From NCBI GenBank assembly GCA_037176725.1, contig JAZBRS010000074.1:66902001-66966000 (forward strand): DNA of 64,000 nt, given 5' to 3'. Every line of letters starts with the position of its first letter. The first letter of the stretch is position 1. Origin of the DNA: Posidonia oceanica. Its lineage: Eukaryota > Streptophyta > Magnoliopsida > Alismatales > Posidoniaceae. The notes beneath the pieces were generated by a model. It made no database searches. It had not been told where the DNA came from and saw only the letters and a list, made by a program, of their open reading frames with translations. Positions 50,119 through 63,500 of this stretch are shown here, in pieces. A program made the translations under genes and the position numbers.

Positions 50119-52067
50119 CCAACCTTTGCGGTCGATAGGCCCGAAACCTATCCATTCTGGTCGACATATCCATAACTTATCATCCAACCTTTGCAGTCGA
50201 TGGGTCCGAAACCTATCCTTTCCGGTCGATAAGTCCGTAACTTATCATCCAAACTTTGCCGTCGATGGGTCCGAAACCTATCGTTTCAGGTCGATAAGTC
50301 CGAAACTTAGCGTCCAACCATTGTGGTCGATAGGTCCGAATCCTATCCTTTCCGGTCGATAAGTCCGAAACTTATCATCCAACCTTTGCAGTCGATGGGT
50401 CCGAAATCAATCATTTCCGGTCGATAAGTCCGAAACTTATCATACAAACTTTGCGGTCGATAGGTCCGAAACCTATCCGTTCCGGTCGATAAGTCCGTAA
50501 CTTATCATCCAACCTTTGCGGTCGATGGGTCCGAAACCGATCCTTTCCGGTCGATAAGTCCGTAGTTTATCATCCAACCAATGCAGTCGAAGGGTCCGAA
50601 AACTATCCTTTCCGGTCGATAAGTCCGAAACTTATCATCCAACCTCTGCGGTCAATGAGTTCGAAACCTATCCTTTCCGGTCGATAAGTCTGTAACTTAT
50701 CATCCAACCTTTGCGGTCGATGGGCCCAAAACCCACCCTTTCCGGTCGATCAGTCCGAAACTTATCATCGAAACTTCATGGTCGATGGGTTCAAAACCTA
50801 TCCTTTCCGGACGATAAGTCCGTAACTTATCATCGGACCGTTGCTGTCGATGGGTCCGAAACCTGTCCTTTCAAGTCGATAAGTCCGAAACTTATCATCC
50901 AACCATTGCTGTCGATGGGTCTGAAACCTATCCTTTTTGGTCATTAAGTCCGAAACTTATCATCCAACCTTTGTGGTCGATAGGTCCGAAACCTATCCTT
51001 TCCAGTCGATAAGTCTGAAACTTAACGTCCATCCATTGCGGTCAATGGGTCCGAAACCTATCCTTTCCGGTCGATATGTCCAAAACTTATCAAACAACCT
51101 TCGCGGTCGATAGGTCCGAAACCTATCCCTTCCGGTCGATAAGTCCGTTACATATCATCCAACCTTTGCAGTCGATGGGTCCGAAACCTACCCGTTCCGG
51201 TCGTTAAGTCCGAAACTTATCATCCAACCTTTGCGGTCGATAGGTCCGAAACCTATCCATTCCTGTCGATTAGTCCGAAATTTATCATCCAACATTTGCG
51301 GTCGATGGGTCCAAAACCAATCCTTTCCGGTCGATAAGTCCGTAACTTATTATCCATCCTTTGCAGTCGATAGGTCCGAAACCTATCCAATCCAGTCATT
51401 AAGTCCGAAACTTATCATCCAACCTTTGCGGTCGATGGGTCCAAAACCTATCCTTTCCGGTCGATAAGTCCGAAACTTATCACCCAACCTTTGCGGTCGA
51501 TAAGTTTGAAACCTATCCTTTCCGGTCGATTAGTCCGAAACTTTTCATCCAACCTTTGGATCGATGGGTCCGAAACCTATCCTTTCCGGTCGATATGTCC
51601 GAAACTTATCATCCAGCCTTTGCGGTCGATAGGTCCGAAACCAATCCTCTCCGGTCGATAAGTCCGTAACTTATCATCCAACCTTTGCGGTCGATGGGTC
51701 CGAAACCTATCCGTTCCGGTCGATAAGTCCGTAACTTATCATCCAACCAATGCGGTCGATGGGTCCGAAGCCTATCCTTTCTGGTCGATAAGTCCGTAAC
51801 TTATCATCCAACCACTGCGGTCGATGGGACCGAAACCAATCCTTTCCGGTCGATAAGTCCGTAACTTATCATCCAACCTCAGCGGTCAATGAGTTCGAAA
51901 CCTATCCTTTCCGGTCGATAAGTCCGTAACTAATCATCCAACCTTTGCGGTCGATGGGTCCGAAACCCACCCTTTCCGGTCGATAAGTCCGAAACTTATC
52001 ATCCAACCTTTACGGTCGATGGGTTCAAAACCTATCCATTCCGGTCGATAAGTCTGTAACTTTTCAA

Positions 52068-52094
52068 CCAGTCGATTGGTCAGAAACTTATCAT
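52068..52094. repeat. Truncated 27-bp monomer, copy 3
   Basis: Same 38-bp truncation as 33553-33579, with small differences (tttcaacc, gattggtcag). The shared breakpoint shows the deletion preceded duplication of HOR B. Confidence 0.88.
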
Positions 52095-55000
52095 CCAACC
52101 TATGCGGTCGATGGGTCCGAAACCTATCCTTTCCGGTCGATAAGTCCGTAATTTATCATCCAACCTTTGCGGTCGATGGGTCCGAAACCTATCCATTCCG
52201 GTCGATTAGTCCGTAACTTATCATCCATCCTCTGCGATCAATGAGTTCGAAACCTATCCTTTCCGGTCGAAAAGTCCGTAAGTTATCATCCAACCTTTGC
52301 GGTCGATGGGTCCAAAACCTTCCCTTTCCGGTCGATAAGTCCGAAACTTATCATCCAACCTTTGCGGTCGATGGGTTCAAAACCTATCCTTTCCGGTCGA
52401 TAAGTTCGAAACCTATCCATTCCGGTCGATAAGTCCGTAACTTATCATCCAACCTTTGCGGTCGATGGGCCCGAAACCCACCCTTTCCGGTCGATAAGTC
52501 CGAAACTTATCATCGAACCTTTACGGTTGATGGGTTCAAAACCTATCCTTTCTGGACGATAAGTCCGTAACTTATCATCCAACCGTTGCTGTCGATTGGT
52601 CCGAAACCTATCCTTTCCAGTCGATAAGTCAGAAACTTATCATCCAACCAATGCTGTCGATGGGTCTGAAACCTATCCTTTTCGGTCGATAAGTCCGAAA
52701 CTTATCATCCAACCATTGTGCTCGATAGGTCCGAAACCTATCCTTTCCGGTCGATAAGTATGAAACTTAACGTCCATCCATTGCGGTCGATGGGTCCGAA
52801 ACCTATCCTTTCCGGCCGATAAGTCCAAAACTTATCAAACAACCTTCGCGGTCGATAGGTCCGAAACCTACCCTTTCCGGTCGATAAGACCGTTACTTAT
52901 CATCCAACCTTTGCAGTCGATGGGTCCGAAACCTACCCTTTCCGGTCGTTAAGTCCGAAACTTATCATCCAACCTTTGCGGTCGATAGGTCCGAAACCTA
53001 TCCAATCCGGTCGATTAGTCCGAAACTTATCATCCAACATTTGCTGTCGATGGGTCCAAAACCAATCCTTTCTGGTCGATAAGTCCGTAACTTATTATCC
53101 ATCCTTTGCAGTCGATAGGTCCGAATCCTATCCATTCCAGTCATTTAGTCCGAAACTTATCATCCAACCTTCGCGGTCGATGGGTCCGAAACCTATCCTT
53201 TCCGGTCGATAAGTCCGCAACATATCATCCAACCTTTGCGGTCGATGGGTCCAAAACCTATCCTTTCCGGTCGATAAGTCCGTAATTTATAATCCAACCT
53301 TTGCGGTCGATGGGTCCGAAACCTATCCTTTCCGGTCGATAAGTCCGTAACTTATCATCCATCCTCTGCGGTCAATGAGTTCGAAGCCTATCCTTTCCGG
53401 TCGATAAGTCCGTAACTTATCATCCAACCTTTGCGGTCGATGGGTCCGAAACCTTCCCTTTCCGGTCAATAAGTCCGAAACTTTTCATCCAGCCTTTGCG
53501 GTCGATGGGTTCAAAACCTATCCTTTCCGGTCGATAAGTTCGAAACCTATCCATTCCGGTCGATAAGTCCGTAACTTATCATCCAACCTTTGCGGTCGAT
53601 GGGCCCGAAACCCACCCTTTCCGGTCGATAAGTCCGAAACTTATCATCGAACCTTTACGGTCGATGGGTTCAAAACCTATCCTTTCCGGACGATAAGTCC
53701 GTAACTTATCATCCAACCGTTGCTGTCGATGGGTCCGAAACCTATCCTTTCCTGTCGATAAGTCCGAAACTTATCACCCAACCGTTGCTGTTGATGGGTC
53801 TGAAACCTATCCTTTTCGGTCGATAAGTCCGAAACTTATAATCCAACCTTTGTGGTCGATAGGTCCGAAACCTATCCTTTCCGGTCGATAAGTATGAAAC
53901 TTAACGTCCATCCATTGCGGTCGATGCGTCCGAAACCTATCCTTTCCGGTCGATAAGTCCAAAACTTATCAAACAACCTTCGCGGTCGATAGGTCCGAAA
54001 CCTATCCTTTCCGGTCGATAAGTCCGTTACTTATCATCCAACCTTTGCAGTCGATGGGTCCGAAACCTACCCTTTCCGGTCGTTAAGTCCGAAACTTATC
54101 ATCCAACCTTTGCGGTCGATAGGTCCGAAACCTATCCATTCCGGTCGATTAGTCGGAAACTCATCATCCAACATTTGCGGTCGATGGGTCCAAAACCAAT
54201 CCTTTCCGGTCGATAAGTCCGAAACTTATTATCCATCCTTTCCAGTCGATAGGTCCGAAACCTATCCATTCCAGTCGTTAAGTCCGAAACTTATCATCCA
54301 ACCTTTGCGGTCGATGGGTCCGAAACCTATCCTTTCCGGTCGATAAGTCCGAAACTTATCATCCAACCTTTGCGGTCGATAGGTCTAAAACCTATCCTTT
54401 CCGGTCGATTAGTCCGAAACTTATCATCAAACCTTTGGGTCGATGGGTCCGAAACCTATCCTTTCCGGTCGACTAGTCCGAAAATTATCATCCAGCCTTT
54501 GCGGTCGATAGGTCCGAAACCAATCGTCTCCGGTCGATAAGTCCGTAACTTATCATCCAAACTTTGCGGTCGATGGGTCCGAGACCTATCCGTTCCGGTC
54601 GATAAGTCCGTAACATATCATCCAACCAATGCGGTCGATGGGTCCGAAGCCTATCCTTTCTGGTCGATAAGTCCGTAACTTATCATCCAACCACTGCAGT
54701 CGATGGGACCGAAACCTATCCTTTCCGGTCGATAAGTCCGCAACTTGCCATCCAACCATTGCGGTCGATGGTTCCAATACCTATCCTTTCCGGTCGATAA
54801 GTCCGAAATTTATCATCCAACCTTAGCGGTCGATGGGTCTGAAACCTATCCTTTCCGGTCCATAAGTCCATAACTTATCATCCATCCTCTGCGGTCAATG
54901 AGTTCGAAACCTATCCTTTCCGGTCGATAAGTCCGTAACTTATCATCCAACCTTTGCGGTCGATGGGTCCGAAACCTTCCCTTTCCGGTCGATAAGTCCG

Positions 55001-58000
55001 AAACTTATCATCCAACCTTTGCGGTCGATGGGTTCAAAACCTATACTTTCCGGTCGATAAGTTCGAAACCTATTCATTCCGGTCGATAAGTACGTAACTT
55101 ATCATCCAACCTTTGCGGTCGATGGGCCCGAAACCCTCCCTTTCCGGTCGATTAGTCCGAAACTTATCATCGAACCTTTACGGTCGATGGGTTCAAAACC
55201 TATCCTTTCCGGTCGATAAGTCCGTAACTTATCATCCAACCGTTGCTGTCGATGGGTCCGAAACCTATCCTTTCCAGTCGATAAGTCCGAAACTTATCAT
55301 CCAACCATTGCAGTCGATGGGTCCGAAACCTATCCTTTTCGGTCGATAAGTCCGAAACTTATCATCCAACCTTTGTGGTCGATAGGTCCGAAACCTATCC
55401 TTTCCGGTCGATAAGTCTGAAACTTATCATCCATCCATTGCGGTCGATGGGTCCGAAACCTATCCCTTCCGGTCGATAAGTCCGAAACTTATCATACAAC
55501 CTTCGCGGTCGATAGGTCCGAAACCTATCCGTTCCGGTCGATAAGTCCGTAACTTATCATCGAACCTTTGCGGTCGATGGTTCCGAAACCAATACTTTCC
55601 GGTCGTTACGTCCGAAACTTATCATCCAACCTTTGCGGTCGATAGGTCCGAAACCTATCCATTCCGGTCGATTAGTCCGAAACTTATCATCCAACATTTG
55701 CGGTCGATGGGTCCAAAACCTAACCTTTCTGGTCGATAAGTCCGTAACTTATCATCCACCCTTTGTAGTCGATACGTCCGAAACCTATCCATTCCAGTCG
55801 TTAAGTCCGAAACTTATCATCCAACCTTTGCGGTCGATGGGTCCGAAACCTATCCTTTCCGGTCAATAAATCCGAAACTTATCATCCAACCTTTGCGGTC
55901 GATAGGTCTGAAACCTATCCTTTCCGGTCGATTAGTCCGAAACTTATCATCCAACCTTTGGGTCGATGGGTCCGAAACCTATCCTTTCCGGTCGATAAGT
56001 CCGAAACTTATCATCCAGCCTTTGCGGTCGATAGGTCCGAAACCAATCCTCTCCGGTCGATAAGTCCGTAACTTATCATCCAAACCTTGCGGTCGATGGG
56101 TCCGAAACCTATCCGTTCCGGTCGATAAGTCCGTAACTTATCATCCAACCAATGCGGTCGATCGGTCCGAAGCCTATCCTTTCCGGTCGATAAGTCCGTA
56201 ACTTATCATCCAACCTCTGCGGTCTATGGGACCGAAACCTATTCTTTCCGCTCGATAAGTCCGTAACTTATCATCCAACCTTTGCGATCGATGGGTCCAA
56301 AACCTATCCTTTCCGGTCGATAAGTCCGTAATTTATCATCCAACCTTTGCGGTCGATGGGTCCGAAACCTATCCTTTCCGGTCGATAAGTCCGTAACTTA
56401 TCATCCATCCTCTGCGGTCGATGGGTCCGAAACCTATCCTTTTCGGTCGATAAGTGCGAAACTTATCATCCAACCTTTGTGGTCGATAGGTCCGAAACCT
56501 ATCCTTTCCGGTCGATAAGTCTGAAACTTATCATCCATCCATTGCGGTCGATGGGTTCGAAACCTATCCTTTCCGGTCGATAAGTCCGAAACTTATCATA
56601 CAACCTTCGCGGTCGATAGGTCCGAAACCTATCCTTTCCGGTCGATAAGTCCGCAACTTTTCATCCAACCTTTGCGGTCGATGGGTCCGAAACCTATCCT
56701 TTCCGGTCGTTACGTCCGAAACTTATCATCCAACCTTTGCGGTCAATAGGTCCGAAACCTATCCATTCCGGTCGATAGGTCCGAAACCTATCCTTTCCGG
56801 TCGATTAGTACGGAACTTATCATCCAACCTATGGGTCGATGGATCTGAAACCTATCCTTTCCGGTCGATCAGTCCGAAACTTATCATCCAACCATTGCAG
56901 TCGATAGGTCCGAAACCCATCCACTCCATTCGATAAGTCCGTAACTTATCTTCCAACCTTTGCGGTCGATGGGTCCGAAACCAATCCTTTCCGGTCGATA
57001 AGTCCGTAACTTATCATCCAAACTTTGCAGTCGATGGGACCGAAACCTATCCTTTCCGGTCGATAAGTCCGAAACTTATCATCCAACCTTTGCGATCGAT
57101 GGGTCCGAAACCTATCCTTTCTGGTCGACATATCCATAACTTATCATCCAACCTTTGCGGTCGATGGGTCCGAAACCTATCCTTTCTGGTCGATAAGTCC
57201 GTAACTTATCTTCCAACCTTTGCGGTCGATGGGTCTGAAACCTATCGTTTCTGGTCGATAAGTCCGAAACTTAACATCCAACCATTGTGGTCGATAGGTC
57301 CGAAACCTATCCTTTCCGGTCGATAAGTCCGAAACTTATCATCCAACCTTTGCTGTCGATGGGTCCGAAATCAATCATTTCCGGTCGATAAGTCCGAAAC
57401 TTATCATACAACCTTTGCGGTCGATAGGTCCGAAACCTATCCGTTCCGGTCGATAAGTCCGTAACTTAACATCCAACCTTTGCGGTCGATGGGTCCGAAA
57501 CCTATCCTTTCCGGTCTATAAGTCCGTAATTTATCATCCAACCATTGCGGTCGATGGGTCCGAAACCTTTCCTTTCCGTTCAATAAGTCCGTAACTTATC
57601 TTCCAACCTTTGCGGTCGATGGGTCCCAAACCAATCCGTTCCGGTGGATAAGTCCGTAACTTATCATCCAACCTTTGCAGTCGATGGGACCGAAACCAAT
57701 CCTTTCCGGTCGATAAGTCCGAAACTTATCATCCAACCTTTGCGGTCGATGGGTCCGAAACCTATCCTTTCCAATCGTTAAGTCCGTAATTTATCATCCA
57801 ATCTCTGCGGTCGATGGGACCAAAACCTATCCTTTCCGGTCGATAAGTCCGTAACTTATCATCCAACCTTTGCGGTCGATGGGTCCAAAACCTGTCCATT
57901 CCGGTCGATAAGTCCGTAATTTATCATCCAACCTTTGCGGTCGATGGGTCCGAAACCTATCCTTTCCGGTCGATAAGTCCGTAACTTATCATCCATCCTC

Positions 58001-58499
58001 AGCGGCCAATGAGTTTGAAACCTATCCTTTCCGGTCGATAAGCCCGTAACTTATCATCCAACCTTTGCGGTCGATGGGTTCGAAACCTATCCTTTTCGGT
58101 CGATAAGTCCGAAAATTATCATCCAACCTTTGTGGTCGATAGGTCCAAAACCTATCCTTTCCGGACGATTAGTCTGAAACTTATCATCCATCCATTGCGG
58201 TCGATGGGTCCGAAACCTATCCTTTCCGGTAGATAAGTCCGAAACTTATCATACAACCTTCGCGGTCGATAGGTCCGAAACCTATCCTTTCCGGTCGATA
58301 AGTCCGTAACTTATCATCCAACCTTTGCGGTCGATGGGTCCGAAACCAATCCTTTCCGGTCGTTATGTCAGAAACTTATCATCCAACTTTTGCGGTCGAT
58401 AGGTCCGAAACCTATCCATTCCGGTCGGTAGGTCCGAAACCTATCCTTTCCGGTCGATTAGTACGGAACTTATCATCCAACCTATGGGTCGATGGATCT

Positions 58500-58625
58500 G
58501 AAACCTATCCTTTCCGGTCGATCAGTTCGAAACTTATCATCCAACCTTTGCAGTCGATAGGTCCGAAACCTATCCTCTCCCCTCGATAAGTCCGTAACTT
58601 ATCTTCCAACCTTTGCGGTCGAAGG
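58500..58625. repeat. 418-bp deletion junction in HOR B copy 3
   Basis: Upstream the trimer block keeps the ctctcccctcg variant typical of the 39868 locus. Downstream the next monomer reads ggtcgaagggtcc, typical of the sequence after the 40286 locus. The crossover lies between these markers. Confidence 0.82.
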
Positions 58626-58865
58626 GTCCGAAACCTATCCTTTCCGGTCGATAAGTCCGTAACTTATCATCCAACCTTTGCAGTCGATGGGACCGAAACC
58701 TATCCTTTCCGGTCGATAAGTCCGAAACTTATCATCCAACCTTTGCGGTCGATGGGTCCGAAACCTATCCTTTCCGGTCGATACGTCCGAAACTTATCAT
58801 CCAACCTTTGCGGTCCATAGGTCCGAAACCTATCCTTTCCGGTCGATAAGTCCGTAACTTATCAT

Positions 58866-60517
58866 CCAACCTTTGCGGTGGATAGGTCCGAAACCTATCC
58901 TTTCTGGCCGACATGTCCATAACTTATCATCCAATCTTAGCGGTCGATGTGTCCGAAACCTATCCTTTCCGGTCGATATGTCCGTAACTTATAATCCAAC
59001 CTTTGCTGTCGATAGGTCCGAAACCTATCCATTCCAGTCGTTAAGTACGAAACTTATCATCCAACCATTGCGGTCGATGGGTCCGAAACCTATCCTTTCC
59101 GGTCGATAAGTCCGAAACTTATCATCCAACCTTTGCGGTCGATAGGTCTGAAAACTATCCTTTCCGGTCGATTAGTCCGAAACTTGTCATCCAACCTTTG
59201 GGTCAATGGGTCCGAAACCAATACTTTCCGGTCGATAAGTCCGAAACTTATCATCCAGCCTTTGCGGTCGATAGGTCCGAAACCAATCCTCTCCGGTCGA
59301 TATGTCCGTAACTTATCATCCAACCTTTGCGGTCGATGGGTCCGAAACCTATCCGTTCCGGTCGATAAGTCCGTAACTTATCATCCAACCAATGCGGTCG
59401 ATGGGTCCGAAGCCTATCCTCTGTGGTCGATAAGTCCATAACTTATCATCCAACCTCTGCGGTCGATGGGACGGAAACCTATCCTTCCCGGTCGATAAGT
59501 CCGTAACTTATCATCCAACCTTTGCGATCGATGGGTCCAAAACCTATCCTTTCCGGTCTATAAGTCCGTAATTTGTCATCCAACCTTTGCGGTCGATGGG
59601 TCCGAAACCTATCCTTTCCGGTCGATAAGTCCGTAACTTATCATCCATCCTCTGCGGTCAATGAGTTCGAAACCTATCCTTTCCGGTCGATAAGTCCGTA
59701 ACTTGTCATCCAACCTTTGCGGTCGATGGGTCCGAAACCTATCCTTTTCGGTCGATAAGTCCGAAACTTATCATCCAACCTTTGTGGTCGATAGGTCCGA
59801 AACCTATCCTTTCCGATCGATAAGTCTGAAACTTATCATCCATCCCTTGCGGCCGATGGGTCCGAAACCTATCCTTTCCGGTCGATAAGTCCGAAACTTA
59901 TCATACAACCTTCGCGGTCGATAGGTCCGAAACCTATCCTTTCCGGTCGATAAGTCCGTAACTTATCATCCAACCTTTGCAGTCGATGGGTCCGAAACCA
60001 ATCCTTTCCGGTCGTTATGTCCGAAACTTATCATCCAACCTTTGCGGTCGATAGGTCCGAAAACTATCCATTCCGGTCGATAGGTCCGAAACCATTCCTT
60101 TCCGGTCGATTGGTACGGAACTTATCATCCAACCTATGTGTCGATGGATCTGAAACCTAGCCTTTCCGGTCGATCAGTCCGAAACTTATCATCCAACCTT
60201 TGCAGTCGATAGGTCCGAAACCTATCCTCTCCCCTCGATAAGTCCGTAACTTATCTTCCAACCTTTACGGTCGATGGGTCCGAAACCGATCCTTTCCGGT
60301 CGATAAGTCCGTAACTTATCATCCAACCTTTGCAGTCGATGGGACCGAAACCTATCCATTCCGGTCGATAAGTCCGAAACTTATCATCCAACCTTTGCGG
60401 TCGATGGGTCCGAAACCTATCCTTTCCGGTCGATAAGTCCGAAACTTATCATCCAACCTTTGCGGTCGATAGGTCCGAAACCTATCCTTTCCGGTCGATA
60501 AGTCCGTAACTTATCAT
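58866..60517. repeat. Recombinant junction between HOR B and HOR A
   Basis: 25 monomers + one half-unit - 2 bases. It opens with a diverged marker monomer (ggccgacatgtccataac). From 59139 to about 59750 it follows HOR A 3291-3900 at offset 55,848. From about 59760 it follows HOR A 7440-8198 at offset 52,319, as shown by tcccttgcgg and the gattggtacgg trimer at 60035. It is thus stitched from two separate parts of HOR A. Confidence 0.8.
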
Positions 60518-63500
60518 CCAACCTTTGCGGTCGATAGGTCCGAAACCTATCCTTTCTGGTCGACATATCCATAACTTATCATCCAACCTTTGCGGTCGAT
60601 GGGTCCGAAACCTATCCTTTCCGGTCGATAAGTCCGTAACTTATCATCCAACCTTAGCGGTCGATTGGTCCGAAACCAATCGTTTCAGGTCGATAAGTCC
60701 GAAACATAACAACCAACCATTGTGGTTGATAGGTCCGAAACCTATCCTTTCCGGTCGATAATTCCGAAACTTATCATCCAACCTTTGCTGTCGATGGGTC
60801 CGAAATCAATCATTTCCGGTCGATAAGTCCGAAACGTATCATACAACCTTTGGGTCGATAGGTCCGAAACCTATCCGTTCCGGTCGATAAGTCCGTAACT
60901 TATCAACCAACCTTTGCGGTCGATGGGTCCGAAACCTATCCTTTCCGGTCGATAAGTCCGTAATTTATCATCCAACCATTGCGGTCGATGGGTCCGAACA
61001 CAATCCTTTCCGGTCGATAAGTACGTAACTTATCATCCAACCACTGCGGCCAATGAGTTCGAAACCTATCCTCTCCGGTCGATAAGTCCGTAACTTTACA
61101 TCCAACCTTTGCGGTCGATGGGCCCCGAAACCAACCCTTTCCGGTCGATAAGTCCGAAACTTATCATCGAACCTTTACGGTCGATGGGTTCAAAACCTAT
61201 CCTTTCCGGACGATAAGTCCGTAACTTATCATCCAACCGTTGCTGTCGATGGGTCCGAAACCTATCCTTTCCAGTCGATAAGTCCGAAACTTATCATCCA
61301 ACCGTTGCTGTCGATGGGTCTGAAACCTATCCTTTTCGGTCGATATGTCTGAAACTTATCGTCCATCCAATGCGGTCGATGGGTCCGTAACCTATCCTTT
61401 CCGGTCGATATGTCCGAAACTTATCAAACAACCTTCGCGGTCGATAGGTCCGAAACCTATCCTTTCCCGTCGATAAGTCCGTAACTTATCATCCAACCTT
61501 TGCGGTCGATGGGTCCGAAACCTACACTTTCCGGTCGCTAAGTCCGAAACTTATCATCCAACCTTTGCGGTCGATAGGTCTGAAACCTATCCATTCCGGT
61601 CGATTAGTCCGAAACTTATCATCCAACATTTGCGGTCGATGGGTCCAAAACCATTCCTTTCCGGTCGAAAAGTCTGTAACTTATCATCCATCCTTTGCAG
61701 TCGATAGGTCCGAAACCTATCCATTCCAGTCGTTAAGTCCGAAACTTATCATCCAACCTTTGCGGTCGATGGGTCTGAAACCTATCCTTTCCGGTCGATA
61801 AGTCCGAAACTTATCATCCAACCTTTGCGGTCGATAGGTCTGAAACCTATCCTTTCCGGTCGATTAGTCTGAAACTTATCATCCAACCTTTGGGTCGATG
61901 GGTCCGAAACCTATCCTTTCCGGTCGAAATGTCCGAAACTTATCATCCAGCCTTTGCGGTCGATAGGTCCGAAACCTATCCTCTCCAGTCGATAAGTCCG
62001 TAACTTATCATCCAACCTTTGCGGTCGATGGGTCCGAAACCTATCCATTCCGGTCGATAAGTCCGTAACTTATAATCCAACCAACGCGGTCGATGGGTCC
62101 GAAGCCTATCCTTTCTGGTCATTAAGTCCGTAACTTATCATCCAACCTCTGCGGTCGATGGGACCGAAGCCTATCCTTTCCGGTCGATAAGTCCGTAACT
62201 TATCATCCAACCTTTGCGATCGATGGGTCCGAAACCTATCCTTTCCGGTCGATAAGTCCGTAATTTATCATCCAACCATTGCGGTCGATGGGTCCGAGAA
62301 CTATCCTTTCTGGTCGATAAGTACGTAACTTATCATCCAACCTCTGCGGTCAATGAGTTCGAAACCTATCCTTTCCGGTCGATAAGACCGTAACTTATCA
62401 TCCAACCTTTGCGGTCGATGGGTCCGAAACCCGCCCTTTCCGGTCGATAAGTCCGAAACTTATCATCCAACCTTTACGGTCGATGGGTTCAAAACCTATC
62501 CTTTCCGGTCGATAAGACCGTAACTTATCATCCAACCGTTGCTGTCGATGGGTCCGAAACCTATCCTTTCCAGTCGATAAGTCCGAAACTTATCATCCAA
62601 CCATTGCTGTCGATGGGTCCGAAACCTATCCTTTTCGGTCGATAAGTCCGAAACTTATCATCCAACCTTTGTGGTCGATAGGTCCGAAACCTATCCTTTC
62701 CGGTCGATAAGTCTGAAACTTATCATCCATCCATTGCGGTCGATGGGTCCGAAACCTATCCCTTCCGGTCGATAAGTCCGAAACTTATCATACAACCTTC
62801 GCGGTCGATAGGTCCGAAACCTATCCGTTCCGGTCGATAAGTCCGTAACTTATCATCCAACCTTTGCGGTCGATGGGTCCGAAACCAATACTTTCCGGTC
62901 GTTATGTCCGAAACTTATCATCCAAACTTTGCGGTCGATAGGACCGAAACCAATCCATTCCGGTCGATAGGTCCGAAACCTATCCTTTCCGGTCGATTAG
63001 TACGGAACTTATCATCCAACCTATGGGTCGATGGATCTGAAACCTATCCTTTCTGGTCGATCAGTCCGGAACATATCATCCAACCTTTGCAGTCGATAGG
63101 TCCGAAACCTATCCTCTCCGGTCGATAAGTCCGTAACTTATCTTCCAACCTTTGCGGTCGATGGGTCCGAAACCTATCCTTTCCGGTCGATAAGTCCGTA
63201 ACTAATCATCCAACCTTTGCAGTCGATGGGACCGAAATCTATCCTTTCCGGTCGATAAGTCCGAAACTTATCATCCAACCTTTGCGGTCGATGGGTCCGA
63301 AACCTATCCTTTCCGGTCGAAAAGTCCGAAACTTATCATCCAACCTTTGCGGTCGATAGGTCCGAAACCAATCCATTCCAGTCGTTAAGTACGAAACTTA
63401 TCATCCAACCTTTGCGGTCGATGGGTCCGAAACCTATCCTTTCCGGTCGATAAGTCCGAAACTTATCATCCAACCTTTGCGGTCGATAGGTCTGAAAACT

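Larger units (their letters stand above)
50119..58865. repeat. HOR B copy 3 (8,747 bp)
   Basis: Collinear with copy 1 at offset 18,515 up to about 58590, then at 18,097. The 418-bp loss equals 6 monomers + half-unit - 1, exactly the spacing between the trimers equivalent to 39868 and 40286. Length resolves as 133 monomers + 5 half-units - 5 - 38. Confidence 0.91.

Noticed and set aside
31604..58865. HOR B as a simple variant of HOR A
   Set aside because: Lengths, order of monomer types, class iii half-units and the 27-bp truncated monomer differ consistently, so they are treated as separate HORs with a common ancestor.
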